From contig NZ_RSTD01000001.1 of the NCBI RefSeq assembly GCF_004117915.1, positions 372,001-436,000 on the forward strand: a DNA stretch of 64,000 nucleotides, given 5' to 3'. Shown here in pieces: positions 27,688-37,170 of this stretch (positions are counted from its first letter, which is position 1; the number at the start of each line of letters is the position of its first letter). The notes beneath the pieces were generated by a model that saw only the letters and a list, made by a program, of their open reading frames with translations, had not been told where the DNA came from and did not search any database. Made by a program: the position numbers and the translations under genes. This DNA is from Companilactobacillus metriopterae. GTDB lineage: Bacteria; Bacillota; Bacilli; Lactobacillales; Lactobacillaceae.

Positions 27688-28248
27688 ATGAAAAAAACAC
27701 TTATTTTTGGTGCAGCCGCTGCACTTGCTTTAACAACAATGGCACCTACAGTTGCATCAGCAGCTGTAACAAATAGCCCAAAAACATCTGAAGCTGATGT
27801 TACTCTAGACGAAGGTAATCTTGACCTTACTAAGGTTCCTAGTTTCACATTTGGTACAATCAATGCCGGTGTTGCTTCAGACTTGAAAGCAGCTCCAAAA
27901 GATGATCAACTAACAGTTACTAATGCCGGTGTTATGACTGGATGGAATGTTACAGTTAGTGCTACTGCCTTCACTGACGATGCTAATACTTTGACACTTA
28001 AAGGTGCAGCATTGTCTCTAGAAGCTGGTACACCTACATCTGACAGTACAGATGGTGTTCCTACAGCCAAAGCTGTTGCAATCAATGATCAAGAAAACTC
28101 TGTTTTCTCAGCTGCAGCTGGACAAGGTCTTGGTGAATGGGTAAATAAGCTTGGTGATGGTCAAGCAAGATTGGTTATTCCTTCAGGATCACAACCAGGA
28201 AGCTACAAGTCAACACTTACATGGACATTGACTGACGCTCCTGCATAA
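27688..28248 (+). CDS. Small secreted WxL-domain surface protein 3
   Basis: A 186-residue exported WxL protein. The signal peptide ends at VASAAV. The motifs are GWNVTV (W-x-V) and LTWTLTDAPA. The ribosome binding site, AAGGGAGAATATACT, is nearly identical to that of the previous gene. It closes a run of three paralogues; a terminator follows at 28274. The proteins differ mainly in loops, which suggests diversification after duplication. Confidence 0.92.
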   Translation: MKKTLIFGAAAALALTTMAPTVASAAVTNSPKTSEADVTLDEGNLDLTKVPSFTFGTINAGVASDLKAAPKDDQLTVTNAGVMTGWNVTVSATAFTDDANTLTLKGAALSLEAGTPTSDSTDGVPTAKAVAINDQENSVFSAAAGQGLGEWVNKLGDGQARLVIPSGSQPGSYKSTLTWTLTDAPA

Positions 28249-28273
28249 TCTATCATTTATAAAGTAATTTAAG

Positions 28274-28306
28274 AAATCAATTCTATGATAGAATTGGTTT
28301 TTTATT
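28274..28306 (+). terminator. Terminator after the small WxL genes
   Basis: AAATCAATTCTA and TAGAATTGGTTT form a stem with loop TGA, followed by TTTATTTTAT. A promoter with TATAAT at 28387 follows for the next gene. Confidence 0.8.
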
Positions 28307-28451
28307 TTATATAGAAAAGTTAAAATCAATTCAAAATAACAAAAAAAATTATAATAAAACTGAAAAAACGCTAAAATATCTAGTGCTATAATCTAGTAGA
28401 AGGCGATATAGGTTTCTATATTTCATGTTTTTTCGGTTGAGGAGAATATTT

Positions 28452-29492
28452 ATGAAACGAAAGTCTTTAGTATTAGGGATACTTGCTTTATTTTTAGGTT
28501 TAGGGACAATATTTGGAATCCAAACAGTTAAAGCTGAAGAAGTTTCTTACAACGTATCTGCAGAGAAGGCAGATAATCAGATCAATCCAGATGTAACTTA
28601 CTTCGATCTTTTAGTTGATAAGGGTTCTAGTCAAGAATTGACTATTTATATTCAAAATAAAAGCTCATCAGCAAAGAAATATAAAGTTTCTGTGAATAGA
28701 GCATTGACTAACCGTAATGGTGTTATTGATTATGCTAGTCATGGTACTAAGTTAGATTCATCTACAAATTTTGATATTGAAAAAATGGTATCAAAACCAC
28801 AAACAGTAACAGTAGAAGCTAACTCTACAAAACAAGTTAAGTTACAATTGAACACTCCCAATGAAGATTTTGATGGTGTAATTTTGGGTGGTATTAGAGT
28901 GGAACAAGAAAACCAAAATAATACTGCTAAGAAATCAAATTCTAAACAAGGCGCAACAATTGTTAACAAATTTGCTTATGTTATTGGTTTGCAAATCAGA
29001 CAAAATCAAAACGAAGTAGCACCTGATTTGAAGATGAATAAAGTAGGAGCACAACAGTTCAATTATTCAAATTATATTACTGCCAACTTGCAAAATATAA
29101 AACCAACTGTTGTTCACAAATTAGAGGTTAATGCCAGAATTACAGAAAAAGGCAAGAATGCTACAGTGCTGAAAGCCAAGAAGTCTAACATGTCTATGGC
29201 ACCTAACTCTAATTTTGATTTTCCTATCAGTACCAATGGTAAAGCTGTCAAGGCTGGTAATTATACTATCTATGTTAATGCTCAGTCTAGTGATGGTCAG
29301 TACAAGTGGTCATTCAAGAAAGACTTCGTGATATCAAATGCAGATGCTAACAAGCTTAATAACTCTGCCGTAGATGTTAAGAAGGGTGTTAACTGGTTCT
29401 TGATTATACTTATTGTATTCTTATTAATTATCGCAGGTCTCCTAATATACTTATACTTCAACCAACGAAATAAGAAACACACTCGCAAATAA
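28452..29492 (+). CDS. DUF916/DUF3324 WxL-interacting membrane protein
   Basis: A 346-residue protein anchored at the C-terminus. It has a signal peptide (to VKAEE, near residue 28), a DUF916 region with YFDLLVDKGSSQELTIYIQNKS, then DUF3324 with the QIRQNQNEVAPDLKMNKV block. A C-terminal membrane helix (FLIILIVFLLIIAGLLIYLY) and a basic tail follow. Such proteins are the usual membrane partner of WxL proteins and help hold the surface complex. The ATG follows TTGAGGAGA. It sits between the small WxL genes and the large lectin-WxL gene. Confidence 0.93.
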   Translation: MKRKSLVLGILALFLGLGTIFGIQTVKAEEVSYNVSAEKADNQINPDVTYFDLLVDKGSSQELTIYIQNKSSSAKKYKVSVNRALTNRNGVIDYASHGTKLDSSTNFDIEKMVSKPQTVTVEANSTKQVKLQLNTPNEDFDGVILGGIRVEQENQNNTAKKSNSKQGATIVNKFAYVIGLQIRQNQNEVAPDLKMNKVGAQQFNYSNYITANLQNIKPTVVHKLEVNARITEKGKNATVLKAKKSNMSMAPNSNFDFPISTNGKAVKAGNYTIYVNAQSSDGQYKWSFKKDFVISNADANKLNNSAVDVKKGVNWFLIILIVFLLIIAGLLIYLYFNQRNKKHTRK

Positions 29493-29518
29493 TGATTCAC
29501 AAATTATGAGGTATAACG

Positions 29519-31984
29519 ATGTTTAAAAAAAGCCAGAAAAAATATCTTAAATATGCAGTTTTAAGTTCAGCATTGTTTTTAGGGGTTGCTGGAATTACGG
29601 CTAGTTCTACTAAGGTAAAAGCTGACGACTCAGTAGCGAATGCACTAAAATCAGCTCCTTTAGGTGTATCCTTATCTGATGGATCTACAGGTATTAAACT
29701 ATTTGAACCCGGTACTATAAAGGGTGGTTTATTGAATATATCTAACGTTAATGATGCATCCGTTAAGTCTTCTACAAATTCGGATTCAGCTGGTACTGAT
29801 GTACTTATTATTAACCAAGGTGACTCAGGAGCTTGGCTAGGATTAGGTAGTGCAGCTTCACTTGGAACCATGTGGTCAACTAATATCAATAGATTTGATT
29901 TGAATAAAGATCAAACTGTTTCCATGTGGGTGTACTTTGGTAATAGAGGTAGTAAGGCAGGATCTGGTATGGCATTTGTTGTTCAAAATGATCCTAATCC
30001 AACCTCAGCCACAGGTTATTCTGGTGGAGCACTGGGAGTCTATGGTTCAGATTCTAATAGAGGTGTCGCAGGTATTGGTGATTCTGCAGAAAAGAGAGTA
30101 GCTGGTGCCGCAAAGGAAGCTGTTCAAAATTCATTTGCAATTGAATATGATACGCAGTCTGATTCAACCAAGGGTACAGGTACTGGTTGGGATGTTATTT
30201 CAAATGATGGAAATGCCGCATTTCCTTCAGGACACATGGCAGCAACTTATCCAGCAGATACTAGTGCTTATAATGGTTTTACATACAACTATCTAGGTAG
30301 TCATCCTTACTTAGCTATAAATCATACTGAACTTGGTGGTTTTCTAAAACCTGAAAATACTGATAGTACTGATACGGTTATAGCTTCTGATGGTCAATGG
30401 AGACATACAACCGTTCATTATGATAGTGCTAACCAAACTATGACATACTCTATCAATGATAAAAAGCTAGATGGTGAAGATTTGACTCACCCAGATTATT
30501 CAGATCCAAAACATCCTTACTTCTATAAGTCTGTTACTGTACCATTTGACAAGAGTAAAATATTTGCTAAAGAAGGTGAAACTTCAGCTGCAACAGGTAA
30601 GGTAAGATATGGTTTCACAGGTGCTACCGCAAGTAGTGCTTATGAAACAAATGCCGTGGTATTCGACAAAGTACCTAATGTTGTCGATGCTGATGGTGCT
30701 GTTAAAGTAGTTGATAAATCTAAGAATGGTAAAGTTCTTAAAGCAGGTGATGAGGTATCACCTGGTGATGAATTGACATATACATATGACTTAAGTTACT
30801 TAGGTGGATTGCAATCATGGCAAAACATCAGAACAACAGCAACTTTGGCATCTGAAATGCAACAAGATGGAAATAACCTATTTAATTTCCAATCTACTAC
30901 AGATAATCCTACAGCAGGTACTGTTACATATCGTCTAGATTCTAATATTTTAGATACAGTAACTTTGAATATGCAGAATGGTGGTAATTTAACTCCTAAT
31001 ACAAATACAGTTAAGTATACTCTAAATTCTAATCTTTCTGGTTCATCTAAGAATGGTGCTTTATTAACATTCACAGGTAAAGTAGGGGATAAGACAGATG
31101 ATAACGAGGACGTCTTTGCAGATGCTACACCTGCTATCTTCCAAGGTAATAACCATTTGCTATACCTTACACCACCTGACTTCTACGTCAGAACTAAGAA
31201 GGACATGGCTCTTGAAGTAGATCCTAATGAAAGAGTTACACCTGACGTTACTGACCAAGGTGCAACAACAGTATTCTACGAAGATGAAAATGCTGTCTTG
31301 AGTCCTCATGTTAGTTTTCCTAAAGATGATGCAACCAACAACTTCAATCCAGATAATGTAACTATGGATGTTACCTTGAATGGTACTCTTCTAGATCCTA
31401 GCCAATACAAGATAGTTGTAGATCCTAATGGTACTGGTGCTGATGATATATATCAAGTACAAATTAGTAATAGCATGATAAATATTGGTGAAAACAATGT
31501 CAAAGTTAAGGCAAACTATACTGGTGATTCTCATAGTAATGAAGTTAACTATGTAGTAACTAAGAAACCTAAGGATTCATTAAAGTTTGGTGATGTTAGT
31601 GATCAAGCTTCATTCGTAGGTGGTAATCTTGAAGGACACACAGACGAACACAAGAGAGATTCTGATTGGAAACTATCAGTTGCTGACGGAAGATTAGGAA
31701 CAACAACTTGGAATCTTTATGCAGAATCTACTGATTTCATGAATGAAGATCAAGAAGAACTAATCGGAACACCTATATTCAATGATGGTACTAACTCATC
31801 ATCTATACAAGGTCAATCAGCTCTTGTAGCTTCTTCAACAACATCAGAAGAATTCCTTCTTACAGATATCATTAAAGATGTTTGGAATGAACAAACTGGT
31901 GTTAAACTAGAAACAACATCTAAGACTAAACCAGGTTCATATTATGGTACTATTACATGGACATTGGCAGACGTTCCCTCATAA
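29519..31984 (+). CDS. Large secreted L-type lectin / WxL surface protein 1
   Basis: An 821-residue exported protein. After a signal peptide (to VKADD) comes an L-type (legume-like) lectin domain at about 40-390, with the metal-site signature FAIEYDTQSDS and the WRHTTVHYD strand. A long beta-rich stalk follows, then a C-terminal WxL domain from LKFGDVSDQ, with SDWKLSVADGR and ITWTLADVPS. It likely displays a carbohydrate-binding adhesin on the wall. It starts 26 bases after the DUF916 gene and probably shares its transcript. It has two paralogues downstream. Confidence 0.9.
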   Translation: MFKKSQKKYLKYAVLSSALFLGVAGITASSTKVKADDSVANALKSAPLGVSLSDGSTGIKLFEPGTIKGGLLNISNVNDASVKSSTNSDSAGTDVLIINQGDSGAWLGLGSAASLGTMWSTNINRFDLNKDQTVSMWVYFGNRGSKAGSGMAFVVQNDPNPTSATGYSGGALGVYGSDSNRGVAGIGDSAEKRVAGAAKEAVQNSFAIEYDTQSDSTKGTGTGWDVISNDGNAAFPSGHMAATYPADTSAYNGFTYNYLGSHPYLAINHTELGGFLKPENTDSTDTVIASDGQWRHTTVHYDSANQTMTYSINDKKLDGEDLTHPDYSDPKHPYFYKSVTVPFDKSKIFAKEGETSAATGKVRYGFTGATASSAYETNAVVFDKVPNVVDADGAVKVVDKSKNGKVLKAGDEVSPGDELTYTYDLSYLGGLQSWQNIRTTATLASEMQQDGNNLFNFQSTTDNPTAGTVTYRLDSNILDTVTLNMQNGGNLTPNTNTVKYTLNSNLSGSSKNGALLTFTGKVGDKTDDNEDVFADATPAIFQGNNHLLYLTPPDFYVRTKKDMALEVDPNERVTPDVTDQGATTVFYEDENAVLSPHVSFPKDDATNNFNPDNVTMDVTLNGTLLDPSQYKIVVDPNGTGADDIYQVQISNSMINIGENNVKVKANYTGDSHSNEVNYVVTKKPKDSLKFGDVSDQASFVGGNLEGHTDEHKRDSDWKLSVADGRLGTTTWNLYAESTDFMNEDQEELIGTPIFNDGTNSSSIQGQSALVASSTTSEEFLLTDIIKDVWNEQTGVKLETTSKTKPGSYYGTITWTLADVPS

Positions 31985-31993
31985 TAAATAATA

Positions 31994-32027
31994 AAAAACA
32001 GCAAACATTGTTTGCTGTTTTTTTTAT
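31994..32027 (+). terminator. Terminator after lectin-WxL protein 1
   Basis: AAAACAGCAAAC and GTTTGCTGTTTT form the stem, with a T8 run after it. Confidence 0.88.
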
Positions 32028-32186
32028 TAATTTATATTAAAACTTCGTTGATCAAATTACGCAAAACTATAACGCAAAGATGATATAATTATTCTACTCT
32101 ATAGGGTAGTATCTTAGAGTTTGTATAATAAATGAGGTTTGCTATATCTTGATTTAGGGCATTTTTTGATAAAGGAGTTTAGATTC

Positions 32187-34352
32187 TTGAAACTAAATTA
32201 TAAAATGCTCACAGCTATATTTGTATTTATAAGTTTTATATTTACTGTTTTTCTGTCTTTCAATGTCAATGCATCATCAGTTAATGCAGAATATAACGAT
32301 GCATTGAAAAATGCTCCTAGGGGTATTAATTTGTATGACGTTATGACAGTCGGTAATTTTAGAGGTAACGGATCCTCTATGGATCAAGCTACAAATCCCG
32401 ATAGCCTTGGGACTGGTATAGCGGTTGTAACCAATCAAAAGAGTAAGCAAGGAGCGATTTGGTCAAATTCTAATTATGCTTTTGACTTGAATAAGGATCA
32501 AAAATTATCCATGTGGTTAAATTTTGGTGACAGTAAGAATCCCGGAGATGGTATGGCATTCGTCCTACAGAATGATTCCTCTGGCACAGGTGCTTATGCT
32601 GGTAAAGGTGAGTCCATGAATGTATGGGCAGTTGATCGAGTACCTGAACAAGGAAGTACAGCCGTTATTGCTAACTCAGCTATTTTAAATTCTTTAGCCA
32701 TAGAATTTGATACTTACGTTGATAACAATAACGATCTAAAGCATGCCGGGACTTCTACATCATTTGATACCGGTATTGCCAATGGAGATCAACATATCGC
32801 CTGGAATTATCCCGGAGATATAAATACTTACAATCAATTTTATGACCGTGATCCATTGGCTTTCTTCAATAAAAAATATTGGTATTCAATGAACCATAAT
32901 GATTTTGAAGGAGATTTGAGCTTAACAGACGGTAAGTGGCATCACTTGACGATTGTATGGGATAAGAAAGATCAGACTTTGAAGTATTCGTTCAACGATA
33001 AAAATATGGACGGTTCTGATGCTGAATATGATAATGACAATTTTACTAAGACTATAAAAGTTGATAAGAGTAAGCTTAATTCTGATAACGATAAACTTAT
33101 ATGGGGCTTTACTGGAGCATCAAATGCTAGTACCCAGAACAATCTTGTCGTTATGGAAACTGTACCAAGCGATATTTATACTGAATCCAATATAACAGTT
33201 CATAACGATACTTATGGTGATGATATTGGAGACAATGGTTATATAGGAGTAGGTAATAGAATTTCATATAGTTATAACTTGAACTACAAGGAAGGTGGTA
33301 GGCCTTGGAAAGATATAAGTGCTTCTATCCCTCTACCTAACAATGTAGCGTTAGATAAATTTCAAGTTACATATCCAGATGGTAGCGTTAAAAATATTGA
33401 CTTAAATAATATTGATTCAAAGAATCAAATGGACTTTAATTTGGATAAGACAATGAAAAAATCTGGAGACAAAATTCAAGTTAATCTAAGTGGTATTGTA
33501 GTAGATACCGCTAGTAAACAAGATTTTAAGATAAAATCAGGATTAGCAAGATTTTATTCATCAGATAACGTTGAGACTATAGGAAGCCCTACAATTGATG
33601 TTGTGACTTCTAAGAATATTCAACTTACAGCTGATCCGATTGATGATGAAAACCAAACTATCAACTTTGGTGAAGATGCACAAGTTAGAGGAAAATTCAG
33701 TTATACCAATTCTCTAATAAATGGATTTAAAAATTCAGATTTTAATCTTTACACATCATTAAATGATGGTGAAATTGTTAAGAATGATATAACTGATGCA
33801 GCTCCAACAGGTACCTTTAAATATGTTATTAAATCTAAAGATTTAAAACTTGGAGACAACAAATTAGATGTATTCGTAAGAGACAAGACTACTGGTGTTT
33901 CTAACGAAATTACATATAATATCAAGGTTACAAGAACACCAGGTACTTTAAAATTTGGTGAAGTAAGTAAATATAGTGATTTCAATTCTACAAAGTTGAA
34001 TGGAAAGAACAAGCTATTAGGTAGAAATGCTAGCGATTGGAAAATAGATGTATTCGATGGTAGAGATATTGGTTCCAAGTGGCAGCTGACAGCCTATTCT
34101 TCTAAATTTGTAACTGAAGATGGTAGGTATCTTCAAGGTAATCCTATATATAGATTTTTTGGATATGACCAAGTCTTGGGTGATGAAGCTACTCTGATAT
34201 ACAATAAGACCACATCCGATTATGATGACCTAACTTCAGTGTCTGGAGATTGGGATGCAGATACGGGTATCTTGATGCGTGTTGATAAGAATGCCGCATC
34301 AGGTAAGTACACTGGTACTATAACTTGGGTATTAGAAGACGTTCCGCAATAA
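32187..34352 (+). CDS. Large secreted L-type lectin / WxL surface protein 2
   Basis: A 721-residue paralogue of the protein at 29519. The lectin part shows LAIEFDTYVDNNND and WHHLTIVWDKKDQ. The C-terminal WxL domain has LKFGEVSKYSDF, SDWKIDVFDGR (W-x-I) and ITWVLEDVPQ. I start at TTG 32187 because AAAGGAG lies ten bases upstream and it gives a clean signal peptide (LNYKMLTAIFVF). The frame is open further to 32139 without a binding site. It has its own promoter, with TATAAT at 32084, and a repeated ACGCAAA element just upstream. Confidence 0.88.
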   Translation: MKLNYKMLTAIFVFISFIFTVFLSFNVNASSVNAEYNDALKNAPRGINLYDVMTVGNFRGNGSSMDQATNPDSLGTGIAVVTNQKSKQGAIWSNSNYAFDLNKDQKLSMWLNFGDSKNPGDGMAFVLQNDSSGTGAYAGKGESMNVWAVDRVPEQGSTAVIANSAILNSLAIEFDTYVDNNNDLKHAGTSTSFDTGIANGDQHIAWNYPGDINTYNQFYDRDPLAFFNKKYWYSMNHNDFEGDLSLTDGKWHHLTIVWDKKDQTLKYSFNDKNMDGSDAEYDNDNFTKTIKVDKSKLNSDNDKLIWGFTGASNASTQNNLVVMETVPSDIYTESNITVHNDTYGDDIGDNGYIGVGNRISYSYNLNYKEGGRPWKDISASIPLPNNVALDKFQVTYPDGSVKNIDLNNIDSKNQMDFNLDKTMKKSGDKIQVNLSGIVVDTASKQDFKIKSGLARFYSSDNVETIGSPTIDVVTSKNIQLTADPIDDENQTINFGEDAQVRGKFSYTNSLINGFKNSDFNLYTSLNDGEIVKNDITDAAPTGTFKYVIKSKDLKLGDNKLDVFVRDKTTGVSNEITYNIKVTRTPGTLKFGEVSKYSDFNSTKLNGKNKLLGRNASDWKIDVFDGRDIGSKWQLTAYSSKFVTEDGRYLQGNPIYRFFGYDQVLGDEATLIYNKTTSDYDDLTSVSGDWDADTGILMRVDKNAASGKYTGTITWVLEDVPQ

Positions 34353-34387
34353 AACAAACTAAATTATAATTTAGTTTGTTTTTTTTG
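34351..34387 (+). terminator. Terminator overlapping the stop of lectin-WxL protein 2
   Basis: AAACAAACTAAAT and ATTTAGTTTGTTT pair around TATA; an eight-base T run follows. Confidence 0.85.
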
Positions 34388-34423
34388 TTATAATAAATTA
34401 TCAATAAGTATGGGGGGATTTTG

Positions 34424-35020
34424 ATGAATAAATCAAGAGTTGAGGCATTTACAGATGCTGTATTAGCAATTATTTTGACTATAATGGTCTTGGAAATTAA
34501 GATACCTGAATCAACACATCTAAGCGCTATATTAGAGGAATTACCATATATACTTTCGTATGCTGTCGGTTGGTTATTTATTGGAGTGGCATGGTATAAC
34601 CACCACTATATGTTTTCAAAGACTAAAGTTGTCAGTAGAAAGGTATTTTGGGTAAATAATTTTTGGATGTTTTCTACATCATTTTTGCCGGTCGCAACTG
34701 CATGGATTGGTAAGGATATAAATGCTCGAGGACCACAAATTTTTTATACAATAGTTTATGTTATTTGGTCTATAGCATATGGTCTTTTGACATATGTGAT
34801 AATAAGCGAGAATGAGAAAAGTGGTCATATTGAAATAGCTAATGATATCAGGAGTATGGCGATATATAAAGTTTTAACTAATTGGAAGTTATCCCTAGTA
34901 GAAATTGTTCTAGTGGTTTTAATTCTGATCTATATGCCAGCATTATTGCTACTGTTAGTTACGTTACAAATAATTTTTGTAGGTGCTAGATTCAACGCTG
35001 ATAGTGATAAATTATTTTGA
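34424..35020 (+). CDS. TMEM175-family (DUF1211) potassium channel-like protein
   Basis: A 198-residue membrane protein with about five or six helices. The first helix carries RVEAFTDAVLAIILTIMVLEIKIPE, the TMEM175 pore-helix pattern (normally FSDGVxAI; here FTDAVLAI). WYNHHYMF follows in the third helix. Bacterial TMEM175 proteins conduct potassium. The start is ATG at 34424 after GGGGGG; TTG at 34421 also fits. It is 10 bases from the next gene. Confidence 0.87.
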   Translation: MNKSRVEAFTDAVLAIILTIMVLEIKIPESTHLSAILEELPYILSYAVGWLFIGVAWYNHHYMFSKTKVVSRKVFWVNNFWMFSTSFLPVATAWIGKDINARGPQIFYTIVYVIWSIAYGLLTYVIISENEKSGHIEIANDIRSMAIYKVLTNWKLSLVEIVLVVLILIYMPALLLLLVTLQIIFVGARFNADSDKLF

Positions 35021-35030
35021 GGATTAGAAA

Positions 35031-35417
35031 ATGAATGCTGAAATTTTAGAATATATAGATAACATAAGAAATGCTGAGAATCGGAAAAAGTTCAAATCAA
35101 TTATTGATTGGACTATGACTAATTATCCCAAGCTAGATATGAGAATGGCGTGGAATCAGCCAACTTTTACAGATCATGGAACATTTATTGTAAGTTACAA
35201 ATCTACAGTAGATCATATTTCAGTGACCCCAGAAGTTTATACTATTCAAAAGTTTACTAAAGAAATAACTGATGCTGGTTATAAGTATGGCAAGATGACA
35301 TATCAGATTCCATACTCAGAAAATTTTGATAGTAAATTACTCCAAACATTAATAGACTTCAATATTTCAGACAAAAAAGATACTACTAGATTTTGGAGAA
35401 AAAATTCAGACGCATAA
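35031..35417 (+). CDS. DUF1801 / YdhG-type iron-chaperone-like protein
   Basis: A 128-residue cytoplasmic protein of the DUF1801 fold. Visible features are MRMAWNQPTF and ISVTPEVYTIQKF, followed by KYGKMTYQIPY. The family resembles the frataxin-like YdhG protein of Bacillus, proposed to handle iron; the function here is not proven. It is close behind TMEM175 and probably co-transcribed. Its stop codon lies in the loop of the terminator hairpin at 35408. Confidence 0.8.
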   Translation: MNAEILEYIDNIRNAENRKKFKSIIDWTMTNYPKLDMRMAWNQPTFTDHGTFIVSYKSTVDHISVTPEVYTIQKFTKEITDAGYKYGKMTYQIPYSENFDSKLLQTLIDFNISDKKDTTRFWRKNSDA

Positions 35418-35430
35418 GCGTCTATTTTTT
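35408..35430 (+). terminator. Terminator hairpin over the stop codon of the DUF1801 gene
   Basis: AGACGC and GCGTCT form a 6-bp stem with loop ATAA containing the stop codon; ATTTTTTTT follows. Confidence 0.7.
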
Positions 35431-35432
35431 TG

Positions 35433-35461
35433 TTGAAAATAAGAACATATGTTCGTATAAT
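35433..35461 (+). promoter_or_regulatory. SOS-controlled promoter with LexA box
   Basis: TTGAAA (35433-35438) and TATAAT (35456-35461) are 17 bases apart. The spacer holds AGAACATATGTTCG (35442-35455), which matches the Gram-positive LexA consensus CGAACRNRYGTTYG apart from the first base. LexA bound there would block RNA polymerase until DNA damage. Confidence 0.88.
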
Positions 35462-35479
35462 CTTATTGAGGATATAAAA

Positions 35480-35851
35480 ATGTTATCAGATGAAGAATTG
35501 AATAAATTTTTTTCCCAGTATCAAGATAGAGGAATGAAGAAGTGGCAGGGATATCACTTGAGTGATCACACTGCTTCTCTCAAAAAAGAGTCTAAAGTTA
35601 GGAATAAGTCTGTAATAGAGTTGGAGCAGATGAGTTTAGAAGATATAACCCAAATATTGAGTGAGAGTTATGTAAATAATAAGATAGTGTTGCTTCAAAC
35701 CAATTTTATTAATAATGATTTGCATTTGGTTGAAGAATTTCAAGGAAAAATAAAGGGTTATTTTGAAAATTCTGTTTTTTTAGATTCAAATGAAATTCAA
35801 ATAAGTATGATAAGAAATGTCAGATTTATTGAGGTGGATAATCATGTATGA
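35480..35851 (+). CDS. YolD-like protein, partner of the Y-family polymerase
   Basis: A 123-residue protein. The N-terminus DRGMKKWQGYHLSDHTASL resembles the YolD family, and the C-terminal FQGKIKGYFENSVFLDSNEIQISMIRNVRFIEV fits its small beta fold. YolD-like proteins are encoded directly before UmuC/DinB-type polymerases in Firmicutes and are thought to assist them. The ATG follows TTGAGGA. It overlaps the polymerase gene by eight bases and sits under a LexA-boxed promoter. Confidence 0.87.
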   Translation: MLSDEELNKFFSQYQDRGMKKWQGYHLSDHTASLKKESKVRNKSVIELEQMSLEDITQILSESYVNNKIVLLQTNFINNDLHLVEEFQGKIKGYFENSVFLDSNEIQISMIRNVRFIEVDNHV

Positions 35852-37142
35852 CTACAAATCAGAACCAAAACATCTAATATTCATGATAGATAATAAGTCA
35901 TTCTTCGCTAGTGTAGAGTGTGTTAGGAGGGGATTGAATCCACTTGAGGCAATATTAGTGATAATGTCCAAGAGACCAGGTGCTAAGAATAGTTTGGTGA
36001 TGGCTAGCTCTCCTATGGCAAAGAAAAAGTATGGAATTAAGAATGTTACTCGAAAGCAGGATTTGCCAAAAGTGAGCGATATTATTGAAGCATCACCGAA
36101 TATGAATCTATACATAAAGAGAAGTATTGAAATCAATAATATATTTAGAAAATATGCTGCTGAGGAAGATATTAATGTCTATTCGATAGATGAATCCCTA
36201 GTTGATATGACTAAATCTTGGAAACTATTTGGAGATACGCCAGAAGAAGTTGCTAGAAAAATTCAGATTGAAATAAGAGATACTTTAGGGCTTTATGTTT
36301 GTGTTGGGATAGGCGACAATCCACTACTAGCCAAGCTGGCATTGGATAATGAAGCTAAAAATAATAAGTCATTTATGGCACGTTGGACGTACTCAAATGT
36401 ACCTAGTAAAGTTTGGAAAATCAGAAAACTAACTGATTTCTGGGGCATAAATAACCGCACCGCACATAGATTGAACAAACTTGGACTATATAGTATTAGT
36501 GATATTGCCAATTCTGATCCGAATAGACTTATTAAAGAATTTGGGACTATTGGAGCTCAAATTTTCGCCCATTCATGGGGTGTTGATCGATCAATAGTTT
36601 CTGAAAAATATATTCCAAAAGCAAAATCTTACAGTAATTCACAGGTATTGCCACATGTTTATAGCAAAAAAGATGATATAGAAGTGGTGATAAAAGAGAT
36701 GGCAGAGCAAGTTGCTGCTAGAATAAGATTTCATCATCAAAAAACATCACATATATTTTTATTCATCGGTGGTTCATATGACAAATTCAGCAAAAAACGG
36801 ACAGGATTTAGTAAGTCTAAAAAAATTACTGCTACTAATTCTAATTCTGTATTAAAAAATGAATTAATAAAAATGTTTAGAGATAGTTGGCAAAATGAAC
36901 CTGTCTTGCATATGGCAGTTGGATTCAGTGATCTAGATGATGATACTGAGATGCAAATGAATCTCTTTGTCGATCCTGTAAAGCAGGTAAAGAGTCGAGA
37001 TATTGATTATCTGGTAGATGAGATTCGTAATAAATATGGATTTACTTCTATTGTTAAAGCCAGTTCATTGTCTCATGGAGCCACAGCAATCAATCGATCA
37101 GATCTGGTTGGAGGACATCGTGGAGGAGAATCATACCAATAA
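35844..37142 (+). CDS. Y-family translesion DNA polymerase (UmuC/UvrX type)
   Basis: A 432-residue error-prone polymerase that copies past damaged bases. The palm motif FMIDNKSFFASVE holds the first catalytic acid, and NVYSIDESLVDMT the second, with a helix-hairpin-helix region near LYSISDIANSDPNRLIKEFG. It ends with a possible clamp-binding segment (MQMNLFVD). The ATG at 35844 follows TTGAGGTGG and lies inside the end of the YolD gene. The whole operon is under LexA control by the upstream box. Length is in the UmuC/UvrX range. Confidence 0.93.
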   Translation: MYDYKSEPKHLIFMIDNKSFFASVECVRRGLNPLEAILVIMSKRPGAKNSLVMASSPMAKKKYGIKNVTRKQDLPKVSDIIEASPNMNLYIKRSIEINNIFRKYAAEEDINVYSIDESLVDMTKSWKLFGDTPEEVARKIQIEIRDTLGLYVCVGIGDNPLLAKLALDNEAKNNKSFMARWTYSNVPSKVWKIRKLTDFWGINNRTAHRLNKLGLYSISDIANSDPNRLIKEFGTIGAQIFAHSWGVDRSIVSEKYIPKAKSYSNSQVLPHVYSKKDDIEVVIKEMAEQVAARIRFHHQKTSHIFLFIGGSYDKFSKKRTGFSKSKKITATNSNSVLKNELIKMFRDSWQNEPVLHMAVGFSDLDDDTEMQMNLFVDPVKQVKSRDIDYLVDEIRNKYGFTSIVKASSLSHGATAINRSDLVGGHRGGESYQ

Positions 37143-37170
37143 AAAAGACCACCTTTAAGGTGGTCTTTTT
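37142..37170. terminator. Bidirectional terminator
   Basis: AAAAAGACCACCT and AGGTGGTCTTTTT form the stem, shared with the converging anion transporter gene. Confidence 0.88.

Noticed and set aside
27092-28248. The tandem WxL genes as a repeat array from recent duplication
   Set aside because: The proteins share motifs but the DNA is clearly diverged, so this is an old duplication rather than a recent repeat.
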